64,000 nt of DNA from DASUPK01 sp963815045. Its GTDB lineage: Bacteria; Actinomycetota; Thermoleophilia; Solirubrobacterales; 70-9. Of the stretch, positions 41,399 to 48,607 are shown in pieces. A program made the position numbers and the translations under genes. The notes under the pieces were generated by a model. It had not been told where the DNA came from and did no database searches. It worked only from the letters and a program-made list of their open reading frames with translations. Within the stretch, counting starts at the first letter, position 1. The number at the start of each line of letters is the position of its first letter. The stretch is from contig CAWFET010000003.1 of assembly GCA_963815045.1 (NCBI GenBank), positions 496,001 to 560,000 of the forward strand, written 5' to 3'.

Positions 41399-42112
41399 TC
41401 AGACGGGGAGCAGCTGGGCCTTCTTGATGCACTTCTTGCGCTTTTTCGCGCTGGCCTTGCCCTTCAACTTCTTCGCGCACTTCTTGATCGCGGCGGCGCG
41501 CTGACCCGTATCCGTCGGGGGCGCAGGCACGGCGTCGGGCGTCGTCACTGTGGCCGAGACTGGGAATCGGACGAGGTCGCCCGAGCCGCTCGGTGAGATG
41601 AGGCTGTCGAGCGCGGGGCTGCCGATGAACTGGTCAAAGGTGTCGCCGGAATTGGACGTGAACGTGCCACAGTGCCCGAAAGGTGAGCCGACGAAGATGC
41701 CGATGATGTCTCCCGGCAGCACCTGAATGCTCGCCGGGTAGGTGTTGAGGGCATGGAGGTCCTGGGATCCCGCCGCCGCTTCGCCGACGATGACATGGCC
41801 TCCACCCGGCAGGGGCCGGACGACTTCGAGCTTCAGTCCCGGGAGTTCATCGATCCCGTTATGGAAGCCCCATGAGGTGATCACCCCGGCAGCGCTGACG
41901 GTGTAGGAGTTGCCTGAGGACACCGACGTCTGCACGTCGGTTTCGCTGCCACAGATCACGTTGCCGGCCTCGAAGTCCTGACCGACCGTCAAGGTTCCGG
42001 CGAATGCCTCGCCGCCGAGGAGTAGGAAGCTTGCGGCAATGAGCGCCGCTAACAGGCTGGCCCTACGAAACGGAACGGCGGGCGGAGAGTGGGCGGGACT
42101 ACGTCGAGCCAT
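41399..42112 (-). CDS. Secreted protein with C-terminal Lys/Cys tail
   Basis: 237 residues. A signal peptide spans about residues 1-38 (RRASLLAALIAASFLLLG, then AFAG). The mature part is beta-rich (NSYTVSAAGVITSWGFHNG, LKLEVVRPLPGGGHVIVGEA) and similar in style to the protein encoded at 11570-12253, with two internal cysteines. Residues 205-237 are the Lys-rich tail with Cys 212 and Cys 228, ending LLPV. It converges on the uspA gene with 15 bp between stops. No catalytic motif is visible; it is an exported protein of unknown function probably attached to the envelope through the tail. Confidence 0.72.
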   Translation of the reverse strand: MARRSPAHSPPAVPFRRASLLAALIAASFLLLGGEAFAGTLTVGQDFEAGNVICGSETDVQTSVSSGNSYTVSAAGVITSWGFHNGIDELPGLKLEVVRPLPGGGHVIVGEAAAGSQDLHALNTYPASIQVLPGDIIGIFVGSPFGHCGTFTSNSGDTFDQFIGSPALDSLISPSGSGDLVRFPVSATVTTPDAVPAPPTDTGQRAAAIKKCAKKLKGKASAKKRKKCIKKAQLLPV

Positions 42113-42456
42113 GCGGTCTGCGGACCCGCTCCCGCTGAACTCGCGGATCGCTGTTCCGACTGGGCACCTGTCGGCGCCAGCCTGCCTCAGGCGGATCGGC
42201 TAGGACGAGCCGCCCTCCGGTTGAGATTCGAAATTCGTAGTGCCCGTTCGTGTGTGTTACCGCTGGTCCCTTCATTGCTCGTTCCTTGCTCCTGCTCGCA
42301 GTGGGCTATCTGATTCGGGATACGGGAACCTCTTGCTGCGGGATTCCGGGGTGTGCGCAAGATCACGGAGGTGAGCAAGGGGAAAGTCTCCGCGTGTGCC
42401 CATAGCCCGGCGAAAGGGGTGGCCGCTTGCGGCTGCGGCCTTATGGAGAGGCCGTC
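42113..42456. other. 344-bp intergenic region
   Basis: This is the only gap above 300 bp. It is less GC-rich than the flanking genes and holds no convincing open frame on either strand and no recognisable RNA gene. Near its right end GGCCGC-8 nt-GCGGCC (about 42420-42440) could fold into a hairpin just beyond the stop of the minus-strand gene at 42457, a possible weak terminator without T tract. Promoter sequences for the 42112 gene should lie at its left end, but I see no clear -10. Confidence 0.6.
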
Positions 42457-42906
42457 CTAGTTGAACATCTGGAGCAGCGCCTGCTCGTACTGGGCGCGCT
42501 CGAAGGTGAAGCCGAAGCCCTCGTAGTCCCAGTCCGGCCTGGTTGGCTGCTCGAACTCGGCCCAGGTGACCGTGTCCTCGTCGACCGTGACCCGGGCGAG
42601 GAGAGGGGAGCAACCCACCTCGCCGCAGTTGCAGCTCAACAGCGCGGTTTTGCCCTCCCCCTCCGGGTAGAGCCAGGTGCCCGACCCGCCGAGAAACTGG
42701 CCGGCCAGGTCCATCCGGATGTAGCCGGGAACGAGGCCGACGTATGTCCCGGCGAGCTCCTCCTCGCCGTCGGCCTGGGCGGAGGGGAGCTCTGCCCGCC
42801 GCACGAGCTCGATCAGGCTCATCCCGTTCACCTCGATCCGGATCTGCGTCAGATCGTCCGCGTAGTCGCCGCCGGCGGGCGCCAGCTCGAAGGTCACCTC
42901 ATCCAT
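42457..42906 (-). CDS. Conserved-type hypothetical protein with CNCGEVGC motif
   Basis: 149 residues from ATG 42906 (MDEVTFELAPAGG); longer upstream frame is rejected because it runs into GC-rich hairpin sequence. The centre has LLSCNCGEVGCSPLLARV, a three-Cys motif that could bind metal, then VTWAEFEQPTRPDWDYEGFGF and a C-terminal amphipathic helix. This combination is familiar from small uncharacterised actinobacterial proteins, but I know no function. No signal peptide or membrane segment is seen, so it is cytoplasmic. Confidence 0.68.
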   Translation of the reverse strand: MDEVTFELAPAGGDYADDLTQIRIEVNGMSLIELVRRAELPSAQADGEEELAGTYVGLVPGYIRMDLAGQFLGGSGTWLYPEGEGKTALLSCNCGEVGCSPLLARVTVDEDTVTWAEFEQPTRPDWDYEGFGFTFERAQYEQALLQMFN

Positions 42907-42993
42907 GACAATCGATGATTGCGTACGCACGGCTTCGCCATCAGGCCGCGGCCACAAGCGGCCGCCCACATAAGTCTCTACGGGCTTCGCCCT

Positions 42994-43012
42994 CCGCTCC
43001 AAAGTGGAGCGG
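42994..43012 (-). terminator. Hairpin downstream of the subtilase gene
   Basis: CCGCTCCA-AAG-TGGAGCGG forms a perfect 8-bp stem with a 3-nt loop, starting 11 nt beyond the subtilase stop on the minus strand. No T tract follows. A second GC-rich hairpin lies at 42947-42966. Confidence 0.5.
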
Positions 43013-43023
43013 CCTGGTGGCCG

Positions 43024-44367
43024 CTAGCAGCCCGGCGCTCTCGCCCTGACCGCCGCGGCGGCGTCGATCAGGCCGGCGCCGAAGAGGCGCGCGTCGTAGG
43101 GCTGGCCGAGCTGAGAGTCCGTGTGACGCGCGGTCCCCTTGAGCTGGCACTCGACCGCGGTGGGCGAGCGGCCGACGACGTGGCTCGCGATGATCATCGC
43201 CGCGACGCCCGAGACGTGTGCGGCCGCCATCGACGTGCCCTCGTAGCCACCGGGATAGCCGAAGTTGGTGAAGCCCGGGCCGTCGAAGGTGAGCTGGAAG
43301 ATCGGCAGGCCGCGGGTGAAGAGGGAGTCGTCGTTCCCGCAGGTACTCAGGAGGGGGAAGCCGCCGCCCGGCGCGACCACGTCGAGCCCGGCACCCGTGC
43401 GGGAGTCACTCGCCAGGCAGGCGTCCTTGGTCGTGCGGCCGACGCCGACCACATGGGGCGCGCCCGCCGGATAGGCGACCGGCTCGCCGTTCTCGTTACC
43501 CGCCGCGGCGACCACCAGCGCGCCCCTCTTGAACGCGAACTTGATGGCCGAGCAGATGCCCTTGATCTTGGCGCAGCTGTTGACGCCGAGCGAGAACTCG
43601 AAGCTCATGTTGATCACCTGGGCCTTGTGGGAGGCCGCGTAGCGGATCCCCTTGGCGATGTCTCGCGCGGTGCCGAAGCCCTCCGAGTCGAGCACTCGCA
43701 CGGGCAGGATCTTCGCCTTCGGCGCGAGCCCGGTCAGCCCGACGTGGTTGTTGTCGCGCTCGGCGATCGTGCCGGTGACGTGGGTGCCGTGCCCGTCCTC
43801 GTCGAGCGGCAGCTTGTCCTTGTCGACGAAGTCCCAGCCCGGGAGGAACTGGCTCTTCGAGAAGTCGGGGCTCTTGCGGAACCGGGGCTTCTTGTTCATG
43901 TAGGCGATCCCGGTGTCGAGGACCGCCACCCGCGCTCCCTTTCCGAGGCTCCCGCCGCGCTGCTTGAGGATGTCCCAGGCCTCTGGAGCGTTCAACCCGC
44001 CCTTGGCCTGGAAGGGTGCCGCGGTCTCGCCGCAGAGCGAGCCGCACGGCAGGAAGTTCCACTGGGTCCGCTCCCAGCCGCCCGGCGTCCCGGATGGCCC
44101 GGGATCGTTCGGGATGGCCGATGCGTGGGCGACGTAGTTGGGCACCGCATAGGAGACGGCCGGGTTCGCCGTCAGAGCCTGCTCCGCCGCGGAGACGCCG
44201 ACGCCCTGGGGCAGATCGAGCACCCGCTCCGCGCCGCCGTCGAACTTGACGAGCAGCTCTCCGGGCACGTAGGGAGCCTGAGCCGGGGAATCGGCAGCCG
44301 AGGCTCCCGCGGCCCAGATGGCGGCCGCGGCCAGGACGAGCATGGTTGTGGCGATCAGCTTTCGCAT
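43024..44367 (-). CDS. Secreted subtilisin-like S8 serine protease
   Basis: 447 residues from ATG 44367; an in-frame TTG at 44388 lacks a Shine-Dalgarno. A signal peptide ends near GASAA. A short prodomain-like region (YVPGELLVKFDGG) precedes the catalytic domain with Asp in VAVLDTGIAY, His in DGHGTHVTGTIAE and Ser in YEGTSMAAAHVSGVAA, plus the oxyanion Asn region AAAGNENGEP. The triad is complete, so it is an active extracellular protease. The C-terminus ends soon after the catalytic domain with no wall anchor and no Lys/Cys tail. Its -10 TAAGCT overlaps the divergent tadA promoter. Confidence 0.94.
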   Translation of the reverse strand: MRKLIATTMLVLAAAAIWAAGASAADSPAQAPYVPGELLVKFDGGAERVLDLPQGVGVSAAEQALTANPAVSYAVPNYVAHASAIPNDPGPSGTPGGWERTQWNFLPCGSLCGETAAPFQAKGGLNAPEAWDILKQRGGSLGKGARVAVLDTGIAYMNKKPRFRKSPDFSKSQFLPGWDFVDKDKLPLDEDGHGTHVTGTIAERDNNHVGLTGLAPKAKILPVRVLDSEGFGTARDIAKGIRYAASHKAQVINMSFEFSLGVNSCAKIKGICSAIKFAFKRGALVVAAAGNENGEPVAYPAGAPHVVGVGRTTKDACLASDSRTGAGLDVVAPGGGFPLLSTCGNDDSLFTRGLPIFQLTFDGPGFTNFGYPGGYEGTSMAAAHVSGVAAMIIASHVVGRSPTAVECQLKGTARHTDSQLGQPYDARLFGAGLIDAAAAVRARAPGC

Positions 44368-44415
44368 GGTCCCCGGTTGACGTTTCAAGAGGAGGAACGG
44401 CCGGCGCGGGTCGCC

Positions 44416-44425
44416 AGCTTAGGTT
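44416..44425. promoter_or_regulatory. Overlapping divergent -10 elements (subtilase/tadA)
   Basis: AGCTTAGGTT contains TAAGCT on the minus strand (44421-44416) and TAGGTT on the plus strand (44420-44425), sharing the central TA. Leaders to the subtilase ATG (44367) and the tadA ATG (44467) would be about 42 and 35 nt. Confidence 0.5.
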
Positions 44426-44466
44426 GTAAACACCGTCCCGCTGAGAAAGTTCCTGCCCTGAGTGCC

Positions 44467-44916
44467 ATGGACAACGACGAGGCGATGATGCGCCGTGCCC
44501 TGCAGCTCGCCCAGCGGGCGGCTGAGCACGGCGACGTCCCGATCGGGGCGGTGGTGGCTCGCGGGGACGAGGTGCTGGGACAGGCCGGGAACGAGCGCGA
44601 GCTGCGCCGTGACCCGACCGCCCACGCCGAGGTGCTGGCTCTCCGCGAGGCGGCCGAGCGGCTGGGGGGCTGGCGGCTGCTCGAGACCACGATCTACGTC
44701 ACGCTCGAGCCCTGTCCGATGTGCGCGGGCGCGATCACCCTCGCGCGGGTGCCGCGGCTCGTCTATGGCGCCGCCGATCCCAAGGGGGGCGCGGTCGGCA
44801 GCGTCATCGACCTCTTCGCCGAGCCGGTCGTGAACCACAGGCCGGAGGTGCAGGGCGGAATCCTCGGGAAGGAGTCCGCTGCGCTGCTCGAGGCGTTCTT
44901 CGCCTCCCGCCGCTAG
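44467..44916 (+). CDS. tadA: tRNA-specific adenosine deaminase
   Basis: 149 residues of the zinc-dependent cytidine/deoxycytidylate-deaminase fold: DVPIGAVVARGDEVLG, the HAE motif in DPTAHAEVLALREAAERLG and the PCxxC motif in TLEPCPMCAGAITLARV. LVYGAADPKGGAVGS is typical of TadA. It converts adenosine 34 to inosine in tRNA-Arg(ACG). The stop overlaps the convergent phosphotriesterase-like gene by 4 bp. It is close to two tRNA-Ser genes, although those are not its substrates. Confidence 0.95.
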   Translation: MDNDEAMMRRALQLAQRAAEHGDVPIGAVVARGDEVLGQAGNERELRRDPTAHAEVLALREAAERLGGWRLLETTIYVTLEPCPMCAGAITLARVPRLVYGAADPKGGAVGSVIDLFAEPVVNHRPEVQGGILGKESAALLEAFFASRR

Positions 44917-45902
44917 GCGGTGAGCCAGCTGACCGCGTTGTCGACCATCATCGTGCGCTCCTGCTCTTCGGTCATGCCCGCCTCGCGCAGCTCGGGCAGG
45001 ACCTTCTCGGGAACGATGCGGATCGTCCAGTCCTTCGCCGCCCCCGCCGCGATCAGCTGCTCGATCACGTTCTCGGGGAACCAGTCGCTCGTCGCCACGG
45101 AGTCGGCCGAAAGGAAGATCCGGTCCGCGTGGCCGCGCTCGATGATCAGCTCCCTAGCCGTGGCCTGGCGCTTCTCGTAGGGCAGGAAGAGGTCGAGGCC
45201 GTAGCGGTCGAGGCCGACCCAGACCCCCTTCTCGATCAGGCCCTCGATGTAGTCGACGTCGTCCGTGTCGCCGCAGTGGGCGATCTGGACCTTGTTGAGG
45301 TCGACGCCCTCCTCCTCGAAGATCTCCACCTGGCGGGGCGCGGTGTCGCTGGCGGGACGGGAGTGGGCCATGATCGGCGCCCCGGTCTTGACGCTCGCGC
45401 GGGCCGCGGCGCGGTGGACCTTCTCGATGTTCTCGTTCACCCCGGGCAGGTCGGCGGCGCACTTGATGAACGCGGCCTTGATGTCCGTCCCCTGGATCCC
45501 CTGCTCGATGTCGGCGATGAAGAACTCCGCGATCTGGTCGGGATCCCGGTTCGCAAAGAACTGGGGCAGGTGGTCGTAGGTGTAGATCCCGGTGCAGGGA
45601 ACGACCTGCAGTCCGGACTCCTCCGAGACGCGCTTCATGAAGTTGACGTCGCGCCCGAGGAACATCGCGGTGGGCTCGCCGATGGTCTTGATGCCGAGGT
45701 CGACCGCGGCCTTCGCCTCCTGCACGGCGATGTCGTAGTCCTCGCCCGGCGCAATTGCGTGTGGAGGCTGCTCCCTGTTGGCGCCCGCCTGGGGCCACTG
45801 GTTGTGGACGGCCTCGTCCTGATTGCGCAGGTGCTCGTGGATCAGCGTGGTGCCGAGCTCCTCCGCCTCGATCGGGCCGGTGACGGTCTGCACCTGCGGC
45901 AT
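44913..45902 (-). CDS. Phosphotriesterase-family metal-dependent hydrolase
   Basis: 329 residues of the PTE/amidohydrolase barrel. Metal ligands are visible in order: HEH in TTLIHEHLRNQ, the bridging Lys in AFIKCAAD, His in IMAHSRPA, His in QIAHCGDTDD, and the final Asp in FLSADSVATSDW. The family includes phosphotriesterases and lactonases (PLL); the loop set here does not decide between them. ATG 45902 is preceded by TAGGCT 7 nt upstream and no Shine-Dalgarno. A lactonase role would be compatible with a soil lifestyle. It lies between tadA and a tRNA-Ser gene. Confidence 0.9.
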   Translation of the reverse strand: MPQVQTVTGPIEAEELGTTLIHEHLRNQDEAVHNQWPQAGANREQPPHAIAPGEDYDIAVQEAKAAVDLGIKTIGEPTAMFLGRDVNFMKRVSEESGLQVVPCTGIYTYDHLPQFFANRDPDQIAEFFIADIEQGIQGTDIKAAFIKCAADLPGVNENIEKVHRAAARASVKTGAPIMAHSRPASDTAPRQVEIFEEEGVDLNKVQIAHCGDTDDVDYIEGLIEKGVWVGLDRYGLDLFLPYEKRQATARELIIERGHADRIFLSADSVATSDWFPENVIEQLIAAGAAKDWTIRIVPEKVLPELREAGMTEEQERTMMVDNAVSWLTA

Positions 45903-45909
45903 CGCGGGA

Positions 45910-45915
45910 AGCCTA
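45910..45915 (-). promoter_or_regulatory. -10 element of the phosphotriesterase-like gene
   Basis: On the minus strand TAGGCT ends 7 nt before ATG 45902, the leaderless pattern. Confidence 0.5.
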
Positions 45916-45936
45916 TGTCTTCATGGTCGGCAGGAG

Positions 45937-46024
45937 CGGAGAGGGTGGGATTCGAACCCACGAGGCGGTTAACCCGCCCACTCGCTTTCCAAGCGAGCTC
46001 CTTAAGCCACTCGGACACCTCTCC
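45937..46024 (-). tRNA. tRNA-Ser (anticodon GGA)
   Basis: An 88-nt cloverleaf on the minus strand with 7-bp acceptor stem GGAGAGG/CCTCTCC, discriminator G, D-arm with GAGTGGCTTAAGG, anticodon loop CTTGGAAAG-type giving GGA, a long variable arm (GTGGGCGGGTTAACCGCCTC-type) and T-loop GGTTCGAATCC. The long variable arm and G discriminator confirm serine. CCA is not encoded. Confidence 0.97.
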
Positions 46025-46045
46025 AAGGTGGAAATGGAAGGCTAG

Positions 46046-46873
46046 CTAGCTGATGAAGTAGAACGGATTCGGCAGCTTGAAGCTGCGATCGGCGTGCCCG
46101 CCCGCGAGATCGCTCTCCTGGTCGCCGACGTTCTCGATGATCCGATAGCCCTGCTGCTCGAGCGCCGCGCGCTGGCCGCTCTTGAAGGGGGCCACGGCGG
46201 ACGAGCTGGGCTTGAAGAAGACGCCCTGGAGGTCCGTGTAGCCGACGTTGCTCAGGTTCTGCCTTGTGACGGTCTCCACCAACGTCGGGCGGCCGGTGAT
46301 GGCGAAGACCGAGATTCCCGCCGCCCTCGCCGCCTGGTAGAGGGAGAGGGTCGGGCCGATCGCGGGGGACGTGCCTGACACCGCGGCGAGGGCGAGCGCC
46401 GTCGGGGCGTTGCTGAAGTTGTTCGCCTCGAGCTGTGTGTAGTTGGAGAGCGACGTCTCGTCGATGTCGAGAACGATCGCGAGCTTCGGGGGCGTGCAGG
46501 AGCCGCTCTTCTTCCTCTTGCCCTTCTTGGCGTTGCACTTGCGCTTGCGCTGCTGGCGGACCGCCTTCGCCTGGCGGAGCATGAACGACTGGGCCTGCGA
46601 GTCGACGTCGCTCAGATCGGAGGCGTACTGCCCACCGTCGTGATACGCGCGGAGGGCGCTCTGCAGGTCGGAGATCGCGATCGTGCCCTGCTCGCCGATC
46701 TGCGGCACGCCCACGCCCGTGGCCCGGATCGAGACCGCTGGACTCGGCTGCGGCTTGGCGGGCTGCGGCGGCTTCTTCTTGCCGAGCGCACCCACCGCTG
46801 TCGCCAGCATCACTCCCAGCGCGACCAGCGCCAAGGCCCTCAGCAGCGTCTTCACTCTCGGTCCCTGCGGCAT
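46046..46873 (-). CDS. HAD-superfamily class B/IIIB-type acid phosphatase
   Basis: 275 residues from ATG 46873, where GAGGAA precedes the start; the longer GTG at 46897 would overlap the -10. A signal peptide or membrane anchor covers about residues 8-33. A basic segment before the catalytic domain (RKRKCNAKKGKRKKSGSC) has two Cys 12 apart, resembling the C-terminal Lys/Cys tail of other secreted proteins here. HAD motif I is IVLDIDETSLSNY; motif II SVFAITGRP; NVGDQESDL supplies motif IV. It is an extracytoplasmic phosphatase; its substrate is unknown. The tRNA-Ser gene follows 22 nt after its stop. Confidence 0.85.
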   Translation of the reverse strand: MPQGPRVKTLLRALALVALGVMLATAVGALGKKKPPQPAKPQPSPAVSIRATGVGVPQIGEQGTIAISDLQSALRAYHDGGQYASDLSDVDSQAQSFMLRQAKAVRQQRKRKCNAKKGKRKKSGSCTPPKLAIVLDIDETSLSNYTQLEANNFSNAPTALALAAVSGTSPAIGPTLSLYQAARAAGISVFAITGRPTLVETVTRQNLSNVGYTDLQGVFFKPSSSAVAPFKSGQRAALEQQGYRIIENVGDQESDLAGGHADRSFKLPNPFYFIS

Positions 46874-46886
46874 TTCCTCGCGAGCG

Positions 46887-46903
46887 ATCCTACTCACTAA
46901 GAT
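46887..46903. promoter_or_regulatory. Divergent promoter: HAD phosphatase / ytoQ
   Basis: Minus-strand TAGGAT (46892-46887) gives a short leader carrying GAGGAA before ATG 46873. Plus-strand TAAGAT (46898-46903) ends 8 nt before ATG 46912 (leaderless). The two -10 elements are only 5 bp apart. Confidence 0.5.
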
Positions 46904-46911
46904 CGCGCCCG

Positions 46912-47379
46912 ATGGCGTGGAACGTCTACCTGGCGGGCGAGATCCATTCGGACTGGCGTGAGCGCATCGCCCAGGGCGCGAAGGACGCCGGCCTCGAGGT
47001 GACCTTCACCTCACCGGTCACGGACCATGGCGCCTCCGATGACGTCGGCGTGGCGATCCTCGGCGACGAGTCCGAAGGTTTTTGGAAGGACCACAAGGGC
47101 GCAGGCGTGAACGCGATCCGCACCCAGACGCTGATCCGCCAGGCAGATGTGGTCGTGGTCCGCTTCGGCGACAAGTACAAGCAGTGGAACGCGGCGTTCG
47201 ACGCGGGGTTCGCGGCGGCGCTCGCCAAGCCGATCGTCACGCTGCACGACCCGGAGACGACTCACGCGCTGAAGGAGATCGATCGCGCCGCGATGGCCAC
47301 GGCCGAGAAGCCGGAGCAGGTCGTCGACATGCTGCGCTACGTGCTCCAGGGCAAGCTGCCCGTCCAGGCCTCGGGCTGA
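46912..47379 (+). CDS. ytoQ: YtoQ family protein
   Basis: 155 residues with the YtoQ hallmarks: VYLAGEIHSDWRERI at the N-terminus, FTSPVTDHGASDDVG, and QADVVVVRFGDKYKQWNAAFDAGFA, a fold related to nucleoside 2-deoxyribosyltransferases (DUF4406/YtoQ), with the acidic residue and AGxA loop in the expected place. No enzymatic activity is firmly known to me for YtoQ. The -10 TAAGAT lies 8 nt upstream and no Shine-Dalgarno is present. A tRNA-Ser gene follows 38 nt downstream. Confidence 0.9.
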   Translation: MAWNVYLAGEIHSDWRERIAQGAKDAGLEVTFTSPVTDHGASDDVGVAILGDESEGFWKDHKGAGVNAIRTQTLIRQADVVVVRFGDKYKQWNAAFDAGFAAALAKPIVTLHDPETTHALKEIDRAAMATAEKPEQVVDMLRYVLQGKLPVQASG

Positions 47380-47417
47380 GACCTCCCACGGTGTCCCGCT
47401 AGCCTCTCCGATGCCCT

Positions 47418-47506
47418 GGAGGGGTGCCGGAGTGGTTGAACGGGGCGGTCTCGAAAACCGTTGTGCGGCGTTCGTCGTACCGTGGGTTCGAATCCCACCC
47501 CCTCCG
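47418..47506 (+). tRNA. tRNA-Ser (anticodon CGA)
   Basis: An 89-nt cloverleaf: acceptor GGAGGGG/CCCCTCC, discriminator G, D-arm GAGTGGTTGAACGG, anticodon stem-loop GGTCTCGAAAACC giving CGA, a long variable arm, and T-loop GGTTCGAATCC. Serine identity follows from the variable arm and anticodon. It is 38 nt after ytoQ and 8 nt before the diguanylate cyclase stop on the other strand. Confidence 0.97.
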
Positions 47507-47514
47507 CTAGACGC

Positions 47515-48531
47515 TCAGCCGGCCGGTGTCAGCTGAACCGTCCGGTCTCCGCCCCCGTGCTTCGCCTGATAGAGGGCGGCATCGGCCCGGTTGAAGAGCT
47601 CGAGGGCGCCTTCGGCGCCGTCCCAGCGCGCGAGGCCCGCGGAGCACGAGGTTTCAGCCGGGGTGGCGGCGCGGACCCTGTCCAGCACGGTCTCCGCGGA
47701 CTCGGCCGGGCAGTCCGGCATCAGCAGCATGAACTCGTCGCCACCCACCCGTGCGATGAAGTCGCTCGGCCTGATCGCGTCGCGCCATGCCTTCACCGCG
47801 GAGGCCAGGAGGTGATCGCCCGCCAGGTGACCGTGCGCGTCGTTGAAGGCCTTGAGGTCGTCCAGGTCGAGGATCGCGGCGCAGAGCGGGGCCCGGTGGC
47901 GCTTCGCCCAGGCGAGCTCTCGCCTCAGCTCCTCGTCCAGCGAGAGGCGGTTTGCGATCCCGGTGAGCGGGTCGGTGCGCGCCCGCGACTCCGAGACCTC
48001 GACCCGGCGACTGACCGATTGGCTGAGCCATGACACCACCGCCCCTGCGGTGGCGAAGGCGATCGCGCTGAGCAACAGCCGCGTGAGCGGCGAGTAGCCG
48101 TTGTCGGGAATCGAATAGAGGACGATCGCGTACACGGTGAGGAGCCAGGCCAGCTGGATCGCGGTGCGACGCCCGGGGAAGAAGAACCCCGACGCGACCA
48201 CGACCCAGATGAACATCGCCGGATAGGCGCTCGGCTGGCCCGCGAAGTAGACGCAGAGCGAGATCAGAACCGAGCCGAGCCCGATCACGACCTGCAGCAG
48301 CCAGGCCGGCAGTCGCGAGGGGAAGACCTCCAGCAGGACGGCGACCGCCGCGGCCGCACAGGCGACCGCGATGATCCCGGCGTCGTCGCTGCGGGAGGGA
48401 TGTGGAAGCAGCAGGGAGGCCGCCGCGAGCAGTCCGCCGGCTCCGTAGAGCACGCCGAGCACGCGGGCGATCAGGTCGTTGTCGCCGAGGAACTCCTGGG
48501 GAGCCGGGAGATGCAGGCGCGAAGTCGCCAT
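47515..48531 (-). CDS. Membrane diguanylate cyclase (GGDEF)
   Basis: 338 residues. Five to six membrane helices fill residues 20-175 with very short loops, an MHYT/MASE-like sensor. The GGDEF domain (about 185-335) has the entry DPLTGIANR, Mg site LDLDDLKAFND, and the intact catalytic GGDEF in ARVGGDEFMLLMPD. RPSD lies five residues before GGDEF, the RxxD inhibitory site, so product inhibition by c-di-GMP is expected. It makes c-di-GMP at the membrane. No EAL or PilZ gene is nearby, and the sensed signal is unknown. Confidence 0.93.
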   Translation of the reverse strand: MATSRLHLPAPQEFLGDNDLIARVLGVLYGAGGLLAAASLLLPHPSRSDDAGIIAVACAAAAVAVLLEVFPSRLPAWLLQVVIGLGSVLISLCVYFAGQPSAYPAMFIWVVVASGFFFPGRRTAIQLAWLLTVYAIVLYSIPDNGYSPLTRLLLSAIAFATAGAVVSWLSQSVSRRVEVSESRARTDPLTGIANRLSLDEELRRELAWAKRHRAPLCAAILDLDDLKAFNDAHGHLAGDHLLASAVKAWRDAIRPSDFIARVGGDEFMLLMPDCPAESAETVLDRVRAATPAETSCSAGLARWDGAEGALELFNRADAALYQAKHGGGDRTVQLTPAG

Positions 48532-48575
48532 CTCACAGGATCATCGGCGCGGAGTACGGACCGACAATCCGTGAA

Positions 48576-48596
48576 TTCCCGCAAATCTCGCGGGAA
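48576..48596 (-). terminator. Hairpin between the 48608 gene and the GGDEF gene
   Basis: TTCCCGC-AAATCTC-GCGGGAA gives a 7-bp perfect stem with 7-nt loop, starting 12 nt beyond the stop of the minus-strand gene at 48608. No T run follows. Confidence 0.45.
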
Positions 48597-48607
48597 CGGC
48601 CTGCTGA

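Noticed and set aside
42113..42456. Possible structured RNA in the 344-bp intergenic gap
   Set aside because: I looked for signal recognition particle RNA, tmRNA, RNase P RNA and riboswitch landmarks and saw none; only one GC-rich hairpin near the end is evident.
42919..44466. A long plus-strand extension upstream of tadA
   Set aside because: It is antisense to the subtilase gene. TadA starts at ATG 44467, matching the usual family length.
45937..47506. Integrative element bounded by two tRNA-Ser genes
   Set aside because: The tRNAs are on opposite strands, no integrase is present, and the enclosed genes look native in composition.
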